In this document: in pieces, positions 24,041-32,393 of the stretch
How positions within the stretch are numbered: the stretch's first letter is position 1
Layout: each line of letters opens with the position of its first letter
NCBI RefSeq assembly: GCF_004363775.1
Contig: NZ_SNZE01000022.1
Span: 1 to 32,456, forward strand
Length of the DNA stretch: 32,456 nucleotides
Direction of reading: 5' to 3'
Origin: Hydromonas duriensis
Lineage (GTDB): Bacteria > Pseudomonadota > Gammaproteobacteria > Burkholderiales > Burkholderiaceae
Program-made: the position numbers and the translations under genes
Notes under the pieces: model-generated
Seen by the model: only the letters and a program-made list of their open reading frames with translations
Database searches by the model: none
What the model was told of the DNA's origin: nothing

Positions 24041-24892
24041 ATGGGCATCACCACAGACATCATTACTTATAACGTCAAAGAACTAGGGCGCAGTTTCAGC
24101 GGGCAAAAACGAGCATTTAATGTCGAGGCCTTTATGCGACTTGTCAATGGAGACAAAGCACAAGAAGCGGTTAAAAGTGGCGACATGGTGGGTTACTTAG
24201 GGCATGACATTCGTCGTAATTTTGGTTTGCGGCCACCTGAAGTGGCACTAAATAACGGCCAGCTCATTCCAATTGAGCCCGCCTTCACAACCTGTTACCT
24301 GAAAGCATACGCGGATGGCACGGTCGAGCATCAAGAGCGATTTTTAGACACGCCTTTAGGCAAAGTAACGCAAGAGTGGCATACCTCAAAAACAGGCGGT
24401 TTTTCATCCGTGGTCGCACCAGATGAGCGTCATCCGACTGACTTTCTTGGATTTGACTATGTACGCAGTCCCAACTTCAATCGTAACCGTGGCTATGTCA
24501 TGGACAGCAGTGACGTGGAATGGGGGCAACTCACCAACAAACAAAAGATAACAGCCCTTCAAGAAGCGCAACTTGAACAAACGGCGGTGTTTGATGCCAT
24601 GGTGCAAACTTTAAACCAGCTATCGAAAGCGGGGCACTATCAAGCGGCTCAATCAGAACAGATGCTTGAAGCCATCGCTCAACTAGAGTCCGAAGCCCAA
24701 ATGCGTGAACAATTGCTTAGAGAGGCGCGATGGCAGGTTGCACAAAACGCGCCGCCACACGAACCGATGATGCGCTTATCCGTTGGGCCAGCCAATTGGC
24801 TTCAAAATGCGGTGGCAATTTTTGATTCGGCGCAAGAGCAACGTCCACGAGCATACGCCAAACCTTTAAGTGTATTGAAATATTTTAGATAA
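24041..24892 (+). CDS. Putative prohead protease/scaffold protein
   Basis: 283 residues, starting immediately after the portal stop. The N-terminal domain (1-140) has the layout of herpesvirus/phage capsid maturation proteases: H55 in VGYLGHDIRRNF, candidate nucleophile S122 or S123 in SKTGGFSSVVAP, and nearby acidic residues (D134, D139). Residues about 165-235 are a Gln/Glu-rich coiled coil, as expected of a scaffold or prohead core. The last 45 residues could be a capsid-binding tail. It would direct shell assembly and cleave head proteins, possibly including packaged Dar-like proteins. The catalytic assignment is a pattern guess; a scaffold without protease activity is the alternative. 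Confidence 0.5.
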   Translation: MGITTDIITYNVKELGRSFSGQKRAFNVEAFMRLVNGDKAQEAVKSGDMVGYLGHDIRRNFGLRPPEVALNNGQLIPIEPAFTTCYLKAYADGTVEHQERFLDTPLGKVTQEWHTSKTGGFSSVVAPDERHPTDFLGFDYVRSPNFNRNRGYVMDSSDVEWGQLTNKQKITALQEAQLEQTAVFDAMVQTLNQLSKAGHYQAAQSEQMLEAIAQLESEAQMREQLLREARWQVAQNAPPHEPMMRLSVGPANWLQNAVAIFDSAQEQRPRAYAKPLSVLKYFR

Positions 24893-25177
24893 ATGCAAAA
24901 GCTTATTGACTCACCATTTTTACTGAATCAAGTCAAACATTGGCTCGCCACTTCAACTAATGGGTATCTCGGTTCTGGTTATGGCATAGACCTCAAAGCG
25001 TACCTGCATAAACCAATGAATACTTTTGATGGGGATGCGATTATTGACAAAATGCGGGTTGATATTTCGGCGTTGGGAGCGCTCCCTCGCAGTGTCATCA
25101 ACTTGTATTTTGAAAACGCAGGGCTTGATGGGAAAAAGTTGCACATTACCATTGGTGATAATGTTTTAAGTACTTAA
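24893..25177 (+). CDS. gp25/GpW-like baseplate wedge protein
   Basis: 94 residues. GYLGSGYGIDLKAYLHKPMN followed by a helix and the strand end KLHITIGDNVLS fits the gp25/GpW fold, a small wedge protein that seeds sheath assembly on the baseplate. The gene lies directly before the J-like wedge gene, the standard order in contractile injection systems. It starts right after the preceding stop (TAA then ATG). Confidence 0.65.
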   Translation: MQKLIDSPFLLNQVKHWLATSTNGYLGSGYGIDLKAYLHKPMNTFDGDAIIDKMRVDISALGALPRSVINLYFENAGLDGKKLHITIGDNVLST

Positions 25178-25232
25178 ACACCATTTCGGAACGGCTAAAA
25201 AGAACAGTACATTCATCGCTTATGCTCTAGCA

Positions 25233-26660
25233 ATGAGCGACATTCTCACTAAAAAAGACCTATACGACAGTGCCCTTCAAGAGTTGGCGGCTTACCCAGA
25301 GCTTGCCATACGTGTACAAGCGGGCGACACTTTAATAACTCAGCAAATGGGTGCCATTGCACAGATGCTTGCAATGGTCTCATGGCAAATAGGACTGGCA
25401 GAGGTCGAACCATGGACACGCGCCCGAGACAGTATGGTGCTGGCCGATGCCACCGCCAAGGGCGTGATGCCCTACGCCAAACCACCGCGTTGGCGTATCA
25501 ACATAAAAAACAACAGCCAAACTACGAATACGATAGAAGCAGGGCGGCGTCTACTTGATAACAAAAGTCGCGTATGGCAAGTGATTGATGGCGCCACAGT
25601 CCAGCCTCAAGGGTTGGCCAGTGTCACAGCCGTTCAACGAGAACGTAAGACGGTGAGCCATACAGTCACCCATACGGCTAACTTCTACAAAATCGAAATA
25701 CCACCGTTAGACATTGACCAATACTTAATCGCAATTGATGTCATTCGCAAGACAGATCAAGTCACATTCAAACTGGCCGAACGCTTCAACAACACCGAGC
25801 CCAATGACGAGGTCTATCACCTCATGTCAGACGAATCCATGCGCTTATGGATTGAATTTGGAATTGCAGGCATTGCAGGCTATGTCCCATCCTTGGGAGA
25901 GCAGTTTGATGTTGTACTGTATTACACCTATGGTCAGACACAAATCAGCAACGCCACACCATTTGGCTTCGAATATAGTTTTTCGAGTGAATCCGACAAA
26001 CAGACCGAACTTTATGCCGACGCCATGCTCGATGGTGGTGCCTATCCCCCCAATATTGTTGAAATGCGGGAAATGACCAGTTTTCCGTCTATCTATGACG
26101 AAAACGCCGTGTACCTTGCCGAGTTCCAATTTCTACTCACACGCAAGCTTGCCCCATTTGTCTTTTTGTCGGTGTGGAATGAACAACTCGAAGAGGCAGT
26201 GCGTGGAGCCAGTATAGACAACATCAACACCTTATTTGTTTCATTCATCAAAAGCGATATTAGTCCCGAGCAAGCACAAGCACGCATACGTCAGGTTATC
26301 GAATACGCCGATGACAGTTATAAGGTGCGCTTTGTTGACGTGCTTGAAAAACACATTCCCATCGAGATACGATTGCGCTTATCGCCCGTCCATGATTTTG
26401 AGTCTGTCAAAATCCGTATTCAAGAAGTGTTACTGGCTCAATATGGTCGTGACTCACAATGGGCCAGACGCGGCCGTAATCGAATCAATTGGCGCGCCAC
26501 AGGCGAACTACTCAAAGACAAAATCACAGAGCTACAAGATGCCATCAGTGACCTCAGTATTGCTGTGACGGATGACAGCATCGCCAGTTATCCAGAAGAG
26601 TTTCGCTACGTTTCAAAACAGAGCATTCAAATTAGCAATGATGCGTTGGTGGTGTTTTAG
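25233..26660 (+). CDS. Baseplate J/gp6-like wedge protein
   Basis: 475 residues. The N-terminus (KKDLYDSALQELAAYPELAI...QQMGAIAQMLAMVSWQ) and RARDSMVLADATAKGVMPYA resemble gp6/GpJ proteins, which begin with helices and a segment of the type 'R-(x)n-LA-(x)n-A-x-x-G' for ring formation. The C-terminal half includes SVWNEQLEEAVRGASIDNINTLFVSF and the IPIEIRLRLSPVHDFESVK strand region typical of J. It forms the wedge ring of the baseplate together with the gp25-like and tail protein I-like neighbours. Confidence 0.72.
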   Translation: MSDILTKKDLYDSALQELAAYPELAIRVQAGDTLITQQMGAIAQMLAMVSWQIGLAEVEPWTRARDSMVLADATAKGVMPYAKPPRWRINIKNNSQTTNTIEAGRRLLDNKSRVWQVIDGATVQPQGLASVTAVQRERKTVSHTVTHTANFYKIEIPPLDIDQYLIAIDVIRKTDQVTFKLAERFNNTEPNDEVYHLMSDESMRLWIEFGIAGIAGYVPSLGEQFDVVLYYTYGQTQISNATPFGFEYSFSSESDKQTELYADAMLDGGAYPPNIVEMREMTSFPSIYDENAVYLAEFQFLLTRKLAPFVFLSVWNEQLEEAVRGASIDNINTLFVSFIKSDISPEQAQARIRQVIEYADDSYKVRFVDVLEKHIPIEIRLRLSPVHDFESVKIRIQEVLLAQYGRDSQWARRGRNRINWRATGELLKDKITELQDAISDLSIAVTDDSIASYPEEFRYVSKQSIQISNDALVVF

Positions 26661-26663
26661 CGC

Positions 26664-27374
26664 ATGGGCATACACAACCTTACTCCCTTACAACAATCGG
26701 CTGCTTATGATGCAGTTGAAGCCCAACTCAAGGCTTTGACCATCCGTTTATGGCAAAAACACATGGCAGATGCGGCGCAAGACATCAGTGTGTACTGCGC
26801 CCCACATTGGGGTTCGCGCGACCTTATGCTTAAAAACCTCAAAAACGATGGGATTGCCAGTTTCAATACCGTCAACCTTGAGCGTGACAATGCCCGCTAC
26901 TTGCTGCTGGCCGAACGCCACAACAATCAAAAGAGAGGCTTACATTTCCTGCGTACATTCATCAAGTGCGCTTGGGGCAATGACTTTCAAATCAATCAAT
27001 TATGGCAAAAAAAGAGCGAACCCTATCCAACTTGTTTAAAAACTGCCGACGAAATAACGGCTGAAGGTGAGGACAGGAACGACTATTTTTTAACGAGCAG
27101 ACTCAGCATAGAATTAAGTGGCTTTGTCAGAACATTCCCGTCAGATGTGGCGCGGAGTGTGCGCTCAGTGCTGGCTGCCCGCTTATTTGTGACCAAGGTA
27201 TTTAGAACCTTACCCCTGCTGACAGAGTTGGGGTATGCACACGATGCGCAGGTGGTCTCACTGTCCACTATGAGCAGCAACGACACCATTGACGAAACTT
27301 GCGTATTTGATAGCCAGGTATTTGTTAATTGTAGCGAAGCAGCCTCATTGGCAAGTTTAACCATTACTTTATAA
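26664..27374 (+). CDS. Tail protein I/gp7-like baseplate protein
   Basis: 236 residues, starting 3 nt after the J-like gene. Its place after J and before the fibre gene is that of P2 GpI-type wedge proteins, which tie fibres to the baseplate. The segment GLHFLRTFIKCAWGNDFQINQLWQK and the strand-rich C-terminus (YFLTSRLSIELSG ... TKVFRTLPLLTELGYAHDA) fit this group loosely. The call is mainly from context. Confidence 0.5.
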   Translation: MGIHNLTPLQQSAAYDAVEAQLKALTIRLWQKHMADAAQDISVYCAPHWGSRDLMLKNLKNDGIASFNTVNLERDNARYLLLAERHNNQKRGLHFLRTFIKCAWGNDFQINQLWQKKSEPYPTCLKTADEITAEGEDRNDYFLTSRLSIELSGFVRTFPSDVARSVRSVLAARLFVTKVFRTLPLLTELGYAHDAQVVSLSTMSSNDTIDETCVFDSQVFVNCSEAASLASLTITL

Positions 27375-27399
27375 CACCGTAGACCACTGGAATATATAC

Positions 27400-28977
27400 A
27401 TGTCGACCGCATCACAATTGAGTTTGAACTCAACCATCACTGTAGAAGGCTACGCGGCAGCGACCCATAACGTGGCCGATGCCAACGGTTTTAAAATTAA
27501 CCTGACAAAAGTTCAGCCTGTGGTTAAAGGCGTACCACAAGGCGACTATCCCGCAGTTGGCATGGTGCTGGGCAATGGGCAGGTGCGTATTCGTGCCACG
27601 ATAGACTCAAAGGACAGTGAATATGGTTTCGATGAAGTTTGGATTTATGACGGCAACAGTGATGTTGTATTCTGCAAGGTCAAGCGTTCAGATGGCGGTA
27701 TTTTAGACTATGTTTCCCCCTATAAAAGCTCGGTCATCAATTACACCATTCGCTTCACCACTTTACCCGCAGGAACCGTCACGATTGTGGCCGACTCAGG
27801 TCAATCGCTGGCATTGGCCGCTTTAGATGCACATATCGAAAACGAACAACCGCATCCGAATGCCCCTTATGCCCAATACGATACGGTCGGTATCAATGCC
27901 AACCTGTTGACCAACGGCGGCATGGACATTTGGCAAGAAAACACCAATTTCAACATTGCCAAACTGACGTTGCCCTACACCGCAGATTGTTATGTGGTGC
28001 ACGGAGGTCGTGCAAATGACACGGGCGGTATTAATGTAGTGATGGCGCGTTGGCCCGCCTCGCCGTCGCATAACGGCGCCGCTGTGCGCGGCATTGACGA
28101 TGCGTTACCCCGTGGGGTTGATCGTTTCATGGCCTGTTATCGTGGAGGAGCTGGGTTGGTCAGCATTCAAAATCGTTCTTTACAGAATTATTACACCTAT
28201 GCGGGGCGGCGGGTGGTGTTCTCTCTTTATGCTCGGATTGCTGGTTATAACGGCCAAGCCTTTAACGTTACAGAGCATTTGCCAGAAGAAGGCCCCACCT
28301 TGCCGTGCGTTTTAGGGGTACAACGTGTGGTCAGTTCAACAGGAACGGGCAGTGTATCTAAAAATGCAGAAATCACACCATATTGGAAACGGATTTATGT
28401 GGTGCTCGACATTCCTGCGCCTGATGAAGGCAACAATCCTTTGACCATTCCCAAAGAACGCAGTTATGCAGAAATGTTTTTTCAGGTGCAATCGGCCGCT
28501 TCGATTGAGGTTCACACCACGGCTTGGAAGGTCGAAGATTGTGTGTACCCGCATGACTTTCCAATTGAGCGCATCAAGCCCAGTCCGTGGCTACCCAAGC
28601 CGTTCAGCATTGAATTGATGGAATGCCAGCGCTATTACTGTAAAAGTTATCCCACCTATGTCCCCGTTGGTACGCCTTACCCTGACCAGTTTCAAGCGTC
28701 AGGTTTTAAACGGACGTTGAACGACATCAACGATCAAATGATTAATACCACCTCAACTCAGTTTCCAATTGAAATGATTTCTAAACCAGCCATCACGATA
28801 TACAACACGGTAACAGGGGCTGTTAATAATGCGTGTTTGGTGAGCAGTGCAGCCACGCCCAATTACAACGTTGCGGGTATGGAGTGGGGGACTAAAGGCA
28901 TTCACAGCATCGCCTTTACTGGCTACAACTCCAATGTGGCTCTTGAATATCACTATGCAGCCAATGCGCGTTTATAA
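27400..28977 (+). CDS. Tail fibre / receptor-binding protein
   Basis: 525 residues. Residues 1-135 resemble the N-terminal attachment domain of tail-collar fibres (DUF3751-like): early DANGFKINLTKVQPVVKG, DYPAVGMVLGNGQVRIRATID and VWIYDGNSDVVFCKVK, ending SLALAALDAHIENEQPHPN. From LLTNGGMDIWQENTNF (about 168) the sequence changes to a strand-rich, carbohydrate-binding-module-like domain ending in the frequent fibre motif IELMECQRYYCKSY (about 405-420) and a C-terminal head (YNSNVALEYHYAANARL). It probably binds surface polysaccharide or LPS. The gene is followed by an assembly-type partner gene. Confidence 0.78.
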   Translation: MSTASQLSLNSTITVEGYAAATHNVADANGFKINLTKVQPVVKGVPQGDYPAVGMVLGNGQVRIRATIDSKDSEYGFDEVWIYDGNSDVVFCKVKRSDGGILDYVSPYKSSVINYTIRFTTLPAGTVTIVADSGQSLALAALDAHIENEQPHPNAPYAQYDTVGINANLLTNGGMDIWQENTNFNIAKLTLPYTADCYVVHGGRANDTGGINVVMARWPASPSHNGAAVRGIDDALPRGVDRFMACYRGGAGLVSIQNRSLQNYYTYAGRRVVFSLYARIAGYNGQAFNVTEHLPEEGPTLPCVLGVQRVVSSTGTGSVSKNAEITPYWKRIYVVLDIPAPDEGNNPLTIPKERSYAEMFFQVQSAASIEVHTTAWKVEDCVYPHDFPIERIKPSPWLPKPFSIELMECQRYYCKSYPTYVPVGTPYPDQFQASGFKRTLNDINDQMINTTSTQFPIEMISKPAITIYNTVTGAVNNACLVSSAATPNYNVAGMEWGTKGIHSIAFTGYNSNVALEYHYAANARL

Positions 28978-28990
28978 AGAAAGAAGCCTC

Positions 28991-29599
28991 ATGCAAGCGA
29001 CATACATCATTTCAGACCATCCAGCCACCGCACACGAGGCCGCCGACATCAGCACGCCTCAATATCAATATATGCGCAATTTAAGTACAGGTGAACTGGA
29101 TGTGGTTCAGCATCTGGTTACGGGTGCATTTGTGCCATTGGGGGTGGCCAGTCCTTTACTGGATGAATATACGAATTATATGGCCATGGGCGGGAAAGTT
29201 TTGGATGCGCACAGCAAGTCCAAGCAAGAGCAGCTCACGGATGCCAAGGCTCGCAAACTGGCTGAAGTCGCGCAAGCCGCACAAGCCTTTATCGACCAAG
29301 TCGTACAAAATGCCGCGCCACAGATGGAGCGGGATACTTATCCGCTTCAGGCCGCTGAAGCTCAAGCATGGGCGCTGGATAACAGCAGTCCAACCCCTTT
29401 ACTCGAAGGGATTGCCTCTGCACGACAAATTGACCTTGATGATTTACGACAACGCACATTAGAAAAATCGCAAGCTTGGCAAACGTTATGTGGACACATT
29501 ATCGGTCAGAGACAAGCGTTTGAAGACCGAATTGAGCAAACCAACACAATCAATGGATTGGATGACATCGTCATTCAGTTTGAATCTGCGCTCAAATAG
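28991..29599 (+). CDS. Tail fibre-associated/assembly-like protein
   Basis: 202 residues from ATG at 28991 (AAGAAAGAAG just upstream); a longer frame opening inside the fibre gene is not used. The N-terminal ~70 residues are strand-rich; the rest is helical, with DAKARKLAEVAQAAQAFIDQVVQ resembling DUF4376-type proteins found behind fibre genes. A fibre chaperone or cap role is likely by position. Confidence 0.55.
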   Translation: MQATYIISDHPATAHEAADISTPQYQYMRNLSTGELDVVQHLVTGAFVPLGVASPLLDEYTNYMAMGGKVLDAHSKSKQEQLTDAKARKLAEVAQAAQAFIDQVVQNAAPQMERDTYPLQAAEAQAWALDNSSPTPLLEGIASARQIDLDDLRQRTLEKSQAWQTLCGHIIGQRQAFEDRIEQTNTINGLDDIVIQFESALK

Positions 29600-29626
29600 C
29601 TTTATCAACACAAGAAAGGACATGAT

Positions 29627-29860
29627 GTGGATCAGACTCTGATTAATTGGCTGGCTTTAATTCTGACAGGAGCCATGAGTTGGTTTTTAAAATCGCTATG
29701 GCAATCGAATAACCGGTTAAAGAATGCGTTTCACTCCATTGAATTGATGATGGCGATTGAGTATGTCACTCAGGCAGATTTGGCCCGTAACAACAATCAT
29801 ATCAATAAGAAACTCATACAAATTTTAGAAACACTTGAAGCAAAGGCAGATAAAGCATGA
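29627..29860 (+). CDS. Small single-span membrane protein of the lysis cassette
   Basis: 77 residues from GTG at 29627; CAAGAAAGGA at 29611-29620 gives a good ribosome binding site, and the ATGs at 29622 and 29625 lead only to short frames. One hydrophobic segment lies at about 5-22 (INWLALILTGAMSWFLKSLW), followed by an amphipathic C-terminus. It overlaps the next gene by ATGA. It may be a holin, antiholin or pinholin partner; the family is not recognised. Confidence 0.6.
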   Translation: MDQTLINWLALILTGAMSWFLKSLWQSNNRLKNAFHSIELMMAIEYVTQADLARNNNHINKKLIQILETLEAKADKA

Positions 29861-30351
29861 TTCGTAAACACAATAAACTAAAAACCAACCGTTACAAGGC
29901 ACAAACGTCCCATAAGGCACAAGCACCCCATAAAGTCTTGGACACCCACATCAAACCAAACACAAACAATGGCAATCCGCTGACTCGCTTGTATGAACAG
30001 CACTTTAAACGTGCGCGATTCTGGGGTGTGTGGATATTGGCCATCATTGCAACAATGTTGCTGCTTTATACGGATGCAGACCATGGGCTTTATACCGCGC
30101 TATTCTTAACCACACTGTTCACGGGTTCGATTGCACTGGCCTATAGTCATTTCTTACGAAAGGCCATGCTGGATTACGTTGATTTGCGTGAGTACGCCAT
30201 CATTGCCAAAGGCCATCCGACCGCAGCGGGTTTAGTGGTGTTGGCCGTTGCCATCTTAATGGTGGGCTTGCTCAATTTATTGGGTGGGTTAATGCACGAC
30301 TTCAGCAATGCCAATAACTTAATGCCGATGGCTGGGGCGCTCCATGATTAA
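29857..30351 (+). CDS. Probable holin (three transmembrane segments)
   Basis: 164 residues. A basic, probably cytoplasmic N-terminus (1-50) with a short KAQTSHKAQAPHK repeat precedes three hydrophobic segments at about 55-71, 78-97 and 123-145. It lies between a small membrane protein and the endolysin gene and overlaps both, as holins do. It would form the lesion that triggers lysis. The family is not identified, and the long N-terminus is unusual for a holin. Confidence 0.6.
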   Translation: MIRKHNKLKTNRYKAQTSHKAQAPHKVLDTHIKPNTNNGNPLTRLYEQHFKRARFWGVWILAIIATMLLLYTDADHGLYTALFLTTLFTGSIALAYSHFLRKAMLDYVDLREYAIIAKGHPTAAGLVVLAVAILMVGLLNLLGGLMHDFSNANNLMPMAGALHD

Positions 30352-31054
30352 ACGTAGCCTCATCATATGGGTCATGTGCTGGCTTGAGGTGGCTCGGGCA
30401 CAGAGCTTACACGCCAATATGCCAGCGCAAGCGCCCACATATTTGCCCATGCTCAAAGCAGAAATCACTAGAGCCATGCCCACACATCGACAACCCAGCT
30501 ATTTTGGAGGTTTGGTTGAGCAAGAGAGTTGTATTAGCTTAACTCACTCCAAATGCTGGAACCCACGCAGTCAACTTAAAACCAGCCGTGAAGAAGGTGC
30601 GGGATTTGGGCAAATCACACGCGCATACCGCAATGGGCGATTGCGATTTGATGCGTTGGCAGATGGCAAGCAGCACATACCAGGCCTGTCAGAGTTGAGT
30701 TGGGATAATGTGTATCAGCGTCCAGATTTGCAACTTCGCTTGATGGTGGGAATGGTTAAGCAATGCAATGACCGTTTACAACACATTGTACAAAACCCCG
30801 TGCCACGTTATCACATGTGCGATGCTGCATACAACGGCGGCATAGCAGGTGTTCTTAATGAGAGAAGGGCGTGCCATCTGTCGGGCGACTGTGATGCCAA
30901 TCGGTGGTTCGGTCATGTAGAGCGTCACTGCCTAAAATCAAAGAAAGCGCTATATGGCCAACGTAATGCGTGTGACATCAATCGCCAGCATGTCCGTTCC
31001 GTGTTTTTGTCGCGCCGATATAAATACAAACCTTATCTGGGAGAAGACCGATGA
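30344..31054 (+). CDS. Exported lytic transglycosylase-type endolysin
   Basis: 236 residues. The N-terminus (1-19, RSLIIWVMCWLEVARA) looks like a cleavable signal peptide or signal-anchor, so export may use the Sec system. The SLT pattern is present: catalytic glutamate in LVEQES (E61 with S62), GAGFGQI (85-91, in the place of GLMQ), and AYNGG (162-166). It cleaves peptidoglycan glycan strands without hydrolysis. Several cysteines in the C-terminal half suggest periplasmic disulfides. It overlaps the holin-like gene by 8 nt and the Rz gene by ATGA. Confidence 0.78.
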   Translation: MIKRSLIIWVMCWLEVARAQSLHANMPAQAPTYLPMLKAEITRAMPTHRQPSYFGGLVEQESCISLTHSKCWNPRSQLKTSREEGAGFGQITRAYRNGRLRFDALADGKQHIPGLSELSWDNVYQRPDLQLRLMVGMVKQCNDRLQHIVQNPVPRYHMCDAAYNGGIAGVLNERRACHLSGDCDANRWFGHVERHCLKSKKALYGQRNACDINRQHVRSVFLSRRYKYKPYLGEDR

Positions 31055-31431
31055 AGATGCTTGCACCTCAATTAAGTGTGCCATTCAAACGAGTCATCGT
31101 TTATATAGTGGCTGCGTTGTTATGCCTTGCCCTAGTCGTTTACTTATATCAGCAGCAGATTCAAAAAGCGAAGGAACAAGCCAAGGCCGAAGTCATGAAT
31201 GCCGTCACGCAATCAACCTTGCAAGCGATGCAAGAGCAACAGCAAGCGAATAAGACGGCCAACGAAAACTACATCAAAGCCAATGCGGCCACTCAAGCGA
31301 AAGCCCAGCAACGTTATCAAGAGGTCACTACTTATGAACATCAACAATCCAGCAATTCTAAAAACAAGCCTTGCACTGCTGATGATGAGTTTGTCCGCCT
31401 GTACAACCACAGTGGCAACACTGCCCCCTAA
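31051..31431 (+). CDS. Rz-like inner-membrane spanin
   Basis: 126 residues. One N-terminal transmembrane segment (about 15-33), a periplasmic helical region rich in Ala/Gln/Lys, and a C-terminus KPCTADDEFVRLYNHS typical of Rz proteins. It pairs with the lipoprotein encoded in the overlapping frame to fuse the inner and outer membranes at the end of lysis. Confidence 0.82.
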   Translation: MKMLAPQLSVPFKRVIVYIVAALLCLALVVYLYQQQIQKAKEQAKAEVMNAVTQSTLQAMQEQQQANKTANENYIKANAATQAKAQQRYQEVTTYEHQQSSNSKNKPCTADDEFVRLYNHSGNTAP

Positions 31432-31624
31432 GCCCTATCTTGATGTGGCGTTGCGTCAGCCGTGTGCCCCCTTGCCGCAACTACGAATCAACAGCAATCA
31501 AGATTTAAAAGCTGCGGTGTTGCGCAATCGAATAGACAGTGAAGCCGTACATGAAGAATGCGCATCGCGGCTCCTTGCAGTATTGCAGGCTATGGGCATG
31601 ATTGAAAACAAGGTTGATAAATAA
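31334..31624 (+). CDS. Rz1-like outer-membrane spanin lipoprotein
   Basis: 96 residues from ATG at 31334, in a different frame from Rz and overlapping its last 98 nt. The signal peptide ends in a lipobox LSAC (20-23), so C23 is lipidated. It is followed by a Pro-containing linker (TLPPKPYLD) and a helical C-terminus. This length is greater than lambda Rz1 but usual for many phages. The overlapping Rz/Rz1 layout is diagnostic. Confidence 0.82.
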   Translation: MNINNPAILKTSLALLMMSLSACTTTVATLPPKPYLDVALRQPCAPLPQLRINSNQDLKAAVLRNRIDSEAVHEECASRLLAVLQAMGMIENKVDK

Positions 31625-31684
31625 TGCTGGGCTCAAAACAAAGTAAAATGTTCTGAAATCGTAGAATGAACATCACACCTCCCC

Positions 31685-31867
31685 ATGCCATTTACACTTT
31701 CACATCCAGCCGCCGCTCTTCTTTTTAAAACGGTTTTTAGAGTAATACCGTTTGGGTTCTCAGCACTCATTATTGGCAGCATGATTCTTGATGCCTCGTA
31801 TTTTGTCCATAGCTTACCGCCAAATGAGACAGGCGCATCCAATAACCGTGGCGGCAAAGCAGGGTAA
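31685..31867 (+). pseudogene. Truncated DUF4184-like gene
   Basis: 60 codons. The start MPFTLSHPAAALLF and the later FSALIIGSMILDASYF are the N-terminal signature of DUF4184 membrane proteins, which are normally a few hundred residues long. After about residue 43 the sequence departs from the family and stops. It is therefore a remnant, or a moron broken near the right end of the phage module. Confidence 0.5.
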
Positions 31868-31938
31868 ACTAAAAGGCAAGCCATAAAAGCAGGCCAACCA
31901 TCATAACGGTCGATTTCATTGTATTAAAACGCAGCAAG

Positions 31939-31956
31939 GTGGTGTACAATCACCAC
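31939..31956. repeat. 6-bp perfect inverted repeat
   Basis: GTGGTG (31939-31944) and CACCAC (31951-31956) flank TACAAT, only 3 nt before the terminator stem. It may be an operator over a -10-like TACAAT, or a second hairpin of the terminator. Confidence 0.4.
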
Positions 31957-31959
31957 AGG

Positions 31960-31985
31960 ACGAGCATCACTTGGTGCTCGTTTTT
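31960..31985 (+). terminator. Rho-independent terminator
   Basis: ACGAGCATC (31960-31968) pairs with GGTGCTCGT (31973-31981), with one G-T wobble and a 4-nt loop, followed by TTTT then GTT. It closes the lysis region. Confidence 0.85.
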
Positions 31986-32129
31986 GTTGGGAAATACCCT
32001 AAGTAAAAGTACGGCTGGGGTATTCAAATGTTTTTTAGAAAAAAAGTTAGGAAAGTTTTTACTCGACTAATTGCCTTGTAAGCCATTGTTTTAAAGGGTT
32101 TAACGGGTTGTGCTGGAGTAAGGCACGTA

Positions 32130-32187
32130 AAAATCTAAAAATTATTTGAAAAAAGGTGTTGACAGGGTCGCGGGTTCGGTTCATAAT
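32130..32187 (+). promoter_or_regulatory. rRNA-type strong promoter with UP-like element
   Basis: A perfect -35 TTGACA (32159-32164), 17-bp spacer and -10 CATAAT (32182-32187), preceded by an A/T-rich tract (about 32130-32155). This is the look of rRNA/tRNA operon promoters. It drives the tRNA-Ile about 200 bp downstream. Confidence 0.75.
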
Positions 32188-32393
32188 TGCGGTCTTGGAT
32201 GTGACGACGCAGTAGCGACGAAGCAAGCAAGAGATAAGACGGAATTAAAGTAGTATATTTAAACGCAAATAGAGACGGTAGGGGTGTTTCAAGGGGTAAG
32301 TGGTAAAGCTGCAACGGCGGCAAGCCTTTAGAAACAAACGATTAAGTGATGGGTTCTGGCTCGTCATCCTCCACCAAATGTTGGATCGAAGAC

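Larger units (their letters stand above)
31868..32393. other. Intergenic region between phage module and tRNA
   Basis: 526 bp without a convincing gene. It contains a hairpin and terminator (31939-31985), an AT-rich tract, an rRNA-type promoter (32159-32187) and a ~200-nt leader to the tRNA. No integrase, 16S sequence or clear attachment-site core is visible. Confidence 0.6.

Noticed and set aside
28847-28990. Longer start for the fibre-associated gene inside the tail fibre gene
   Set aside because: A good ribosome binding site and ATG at 28991 follow directly after the fibre stop; the extension would overlap 131 nt of the fibre gene.
31633-31884. Minus-strand frame opposite the DUF4184-like remnant
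   Set aside because: The + strand carries the recognisable family signature MPFTLSHPAA; the minus frame is its shadow.
32135-32323. 62-codon minus-strand frame
   Set aside because: Falls in the rRNA-type promoter and leader; no supporting signals.
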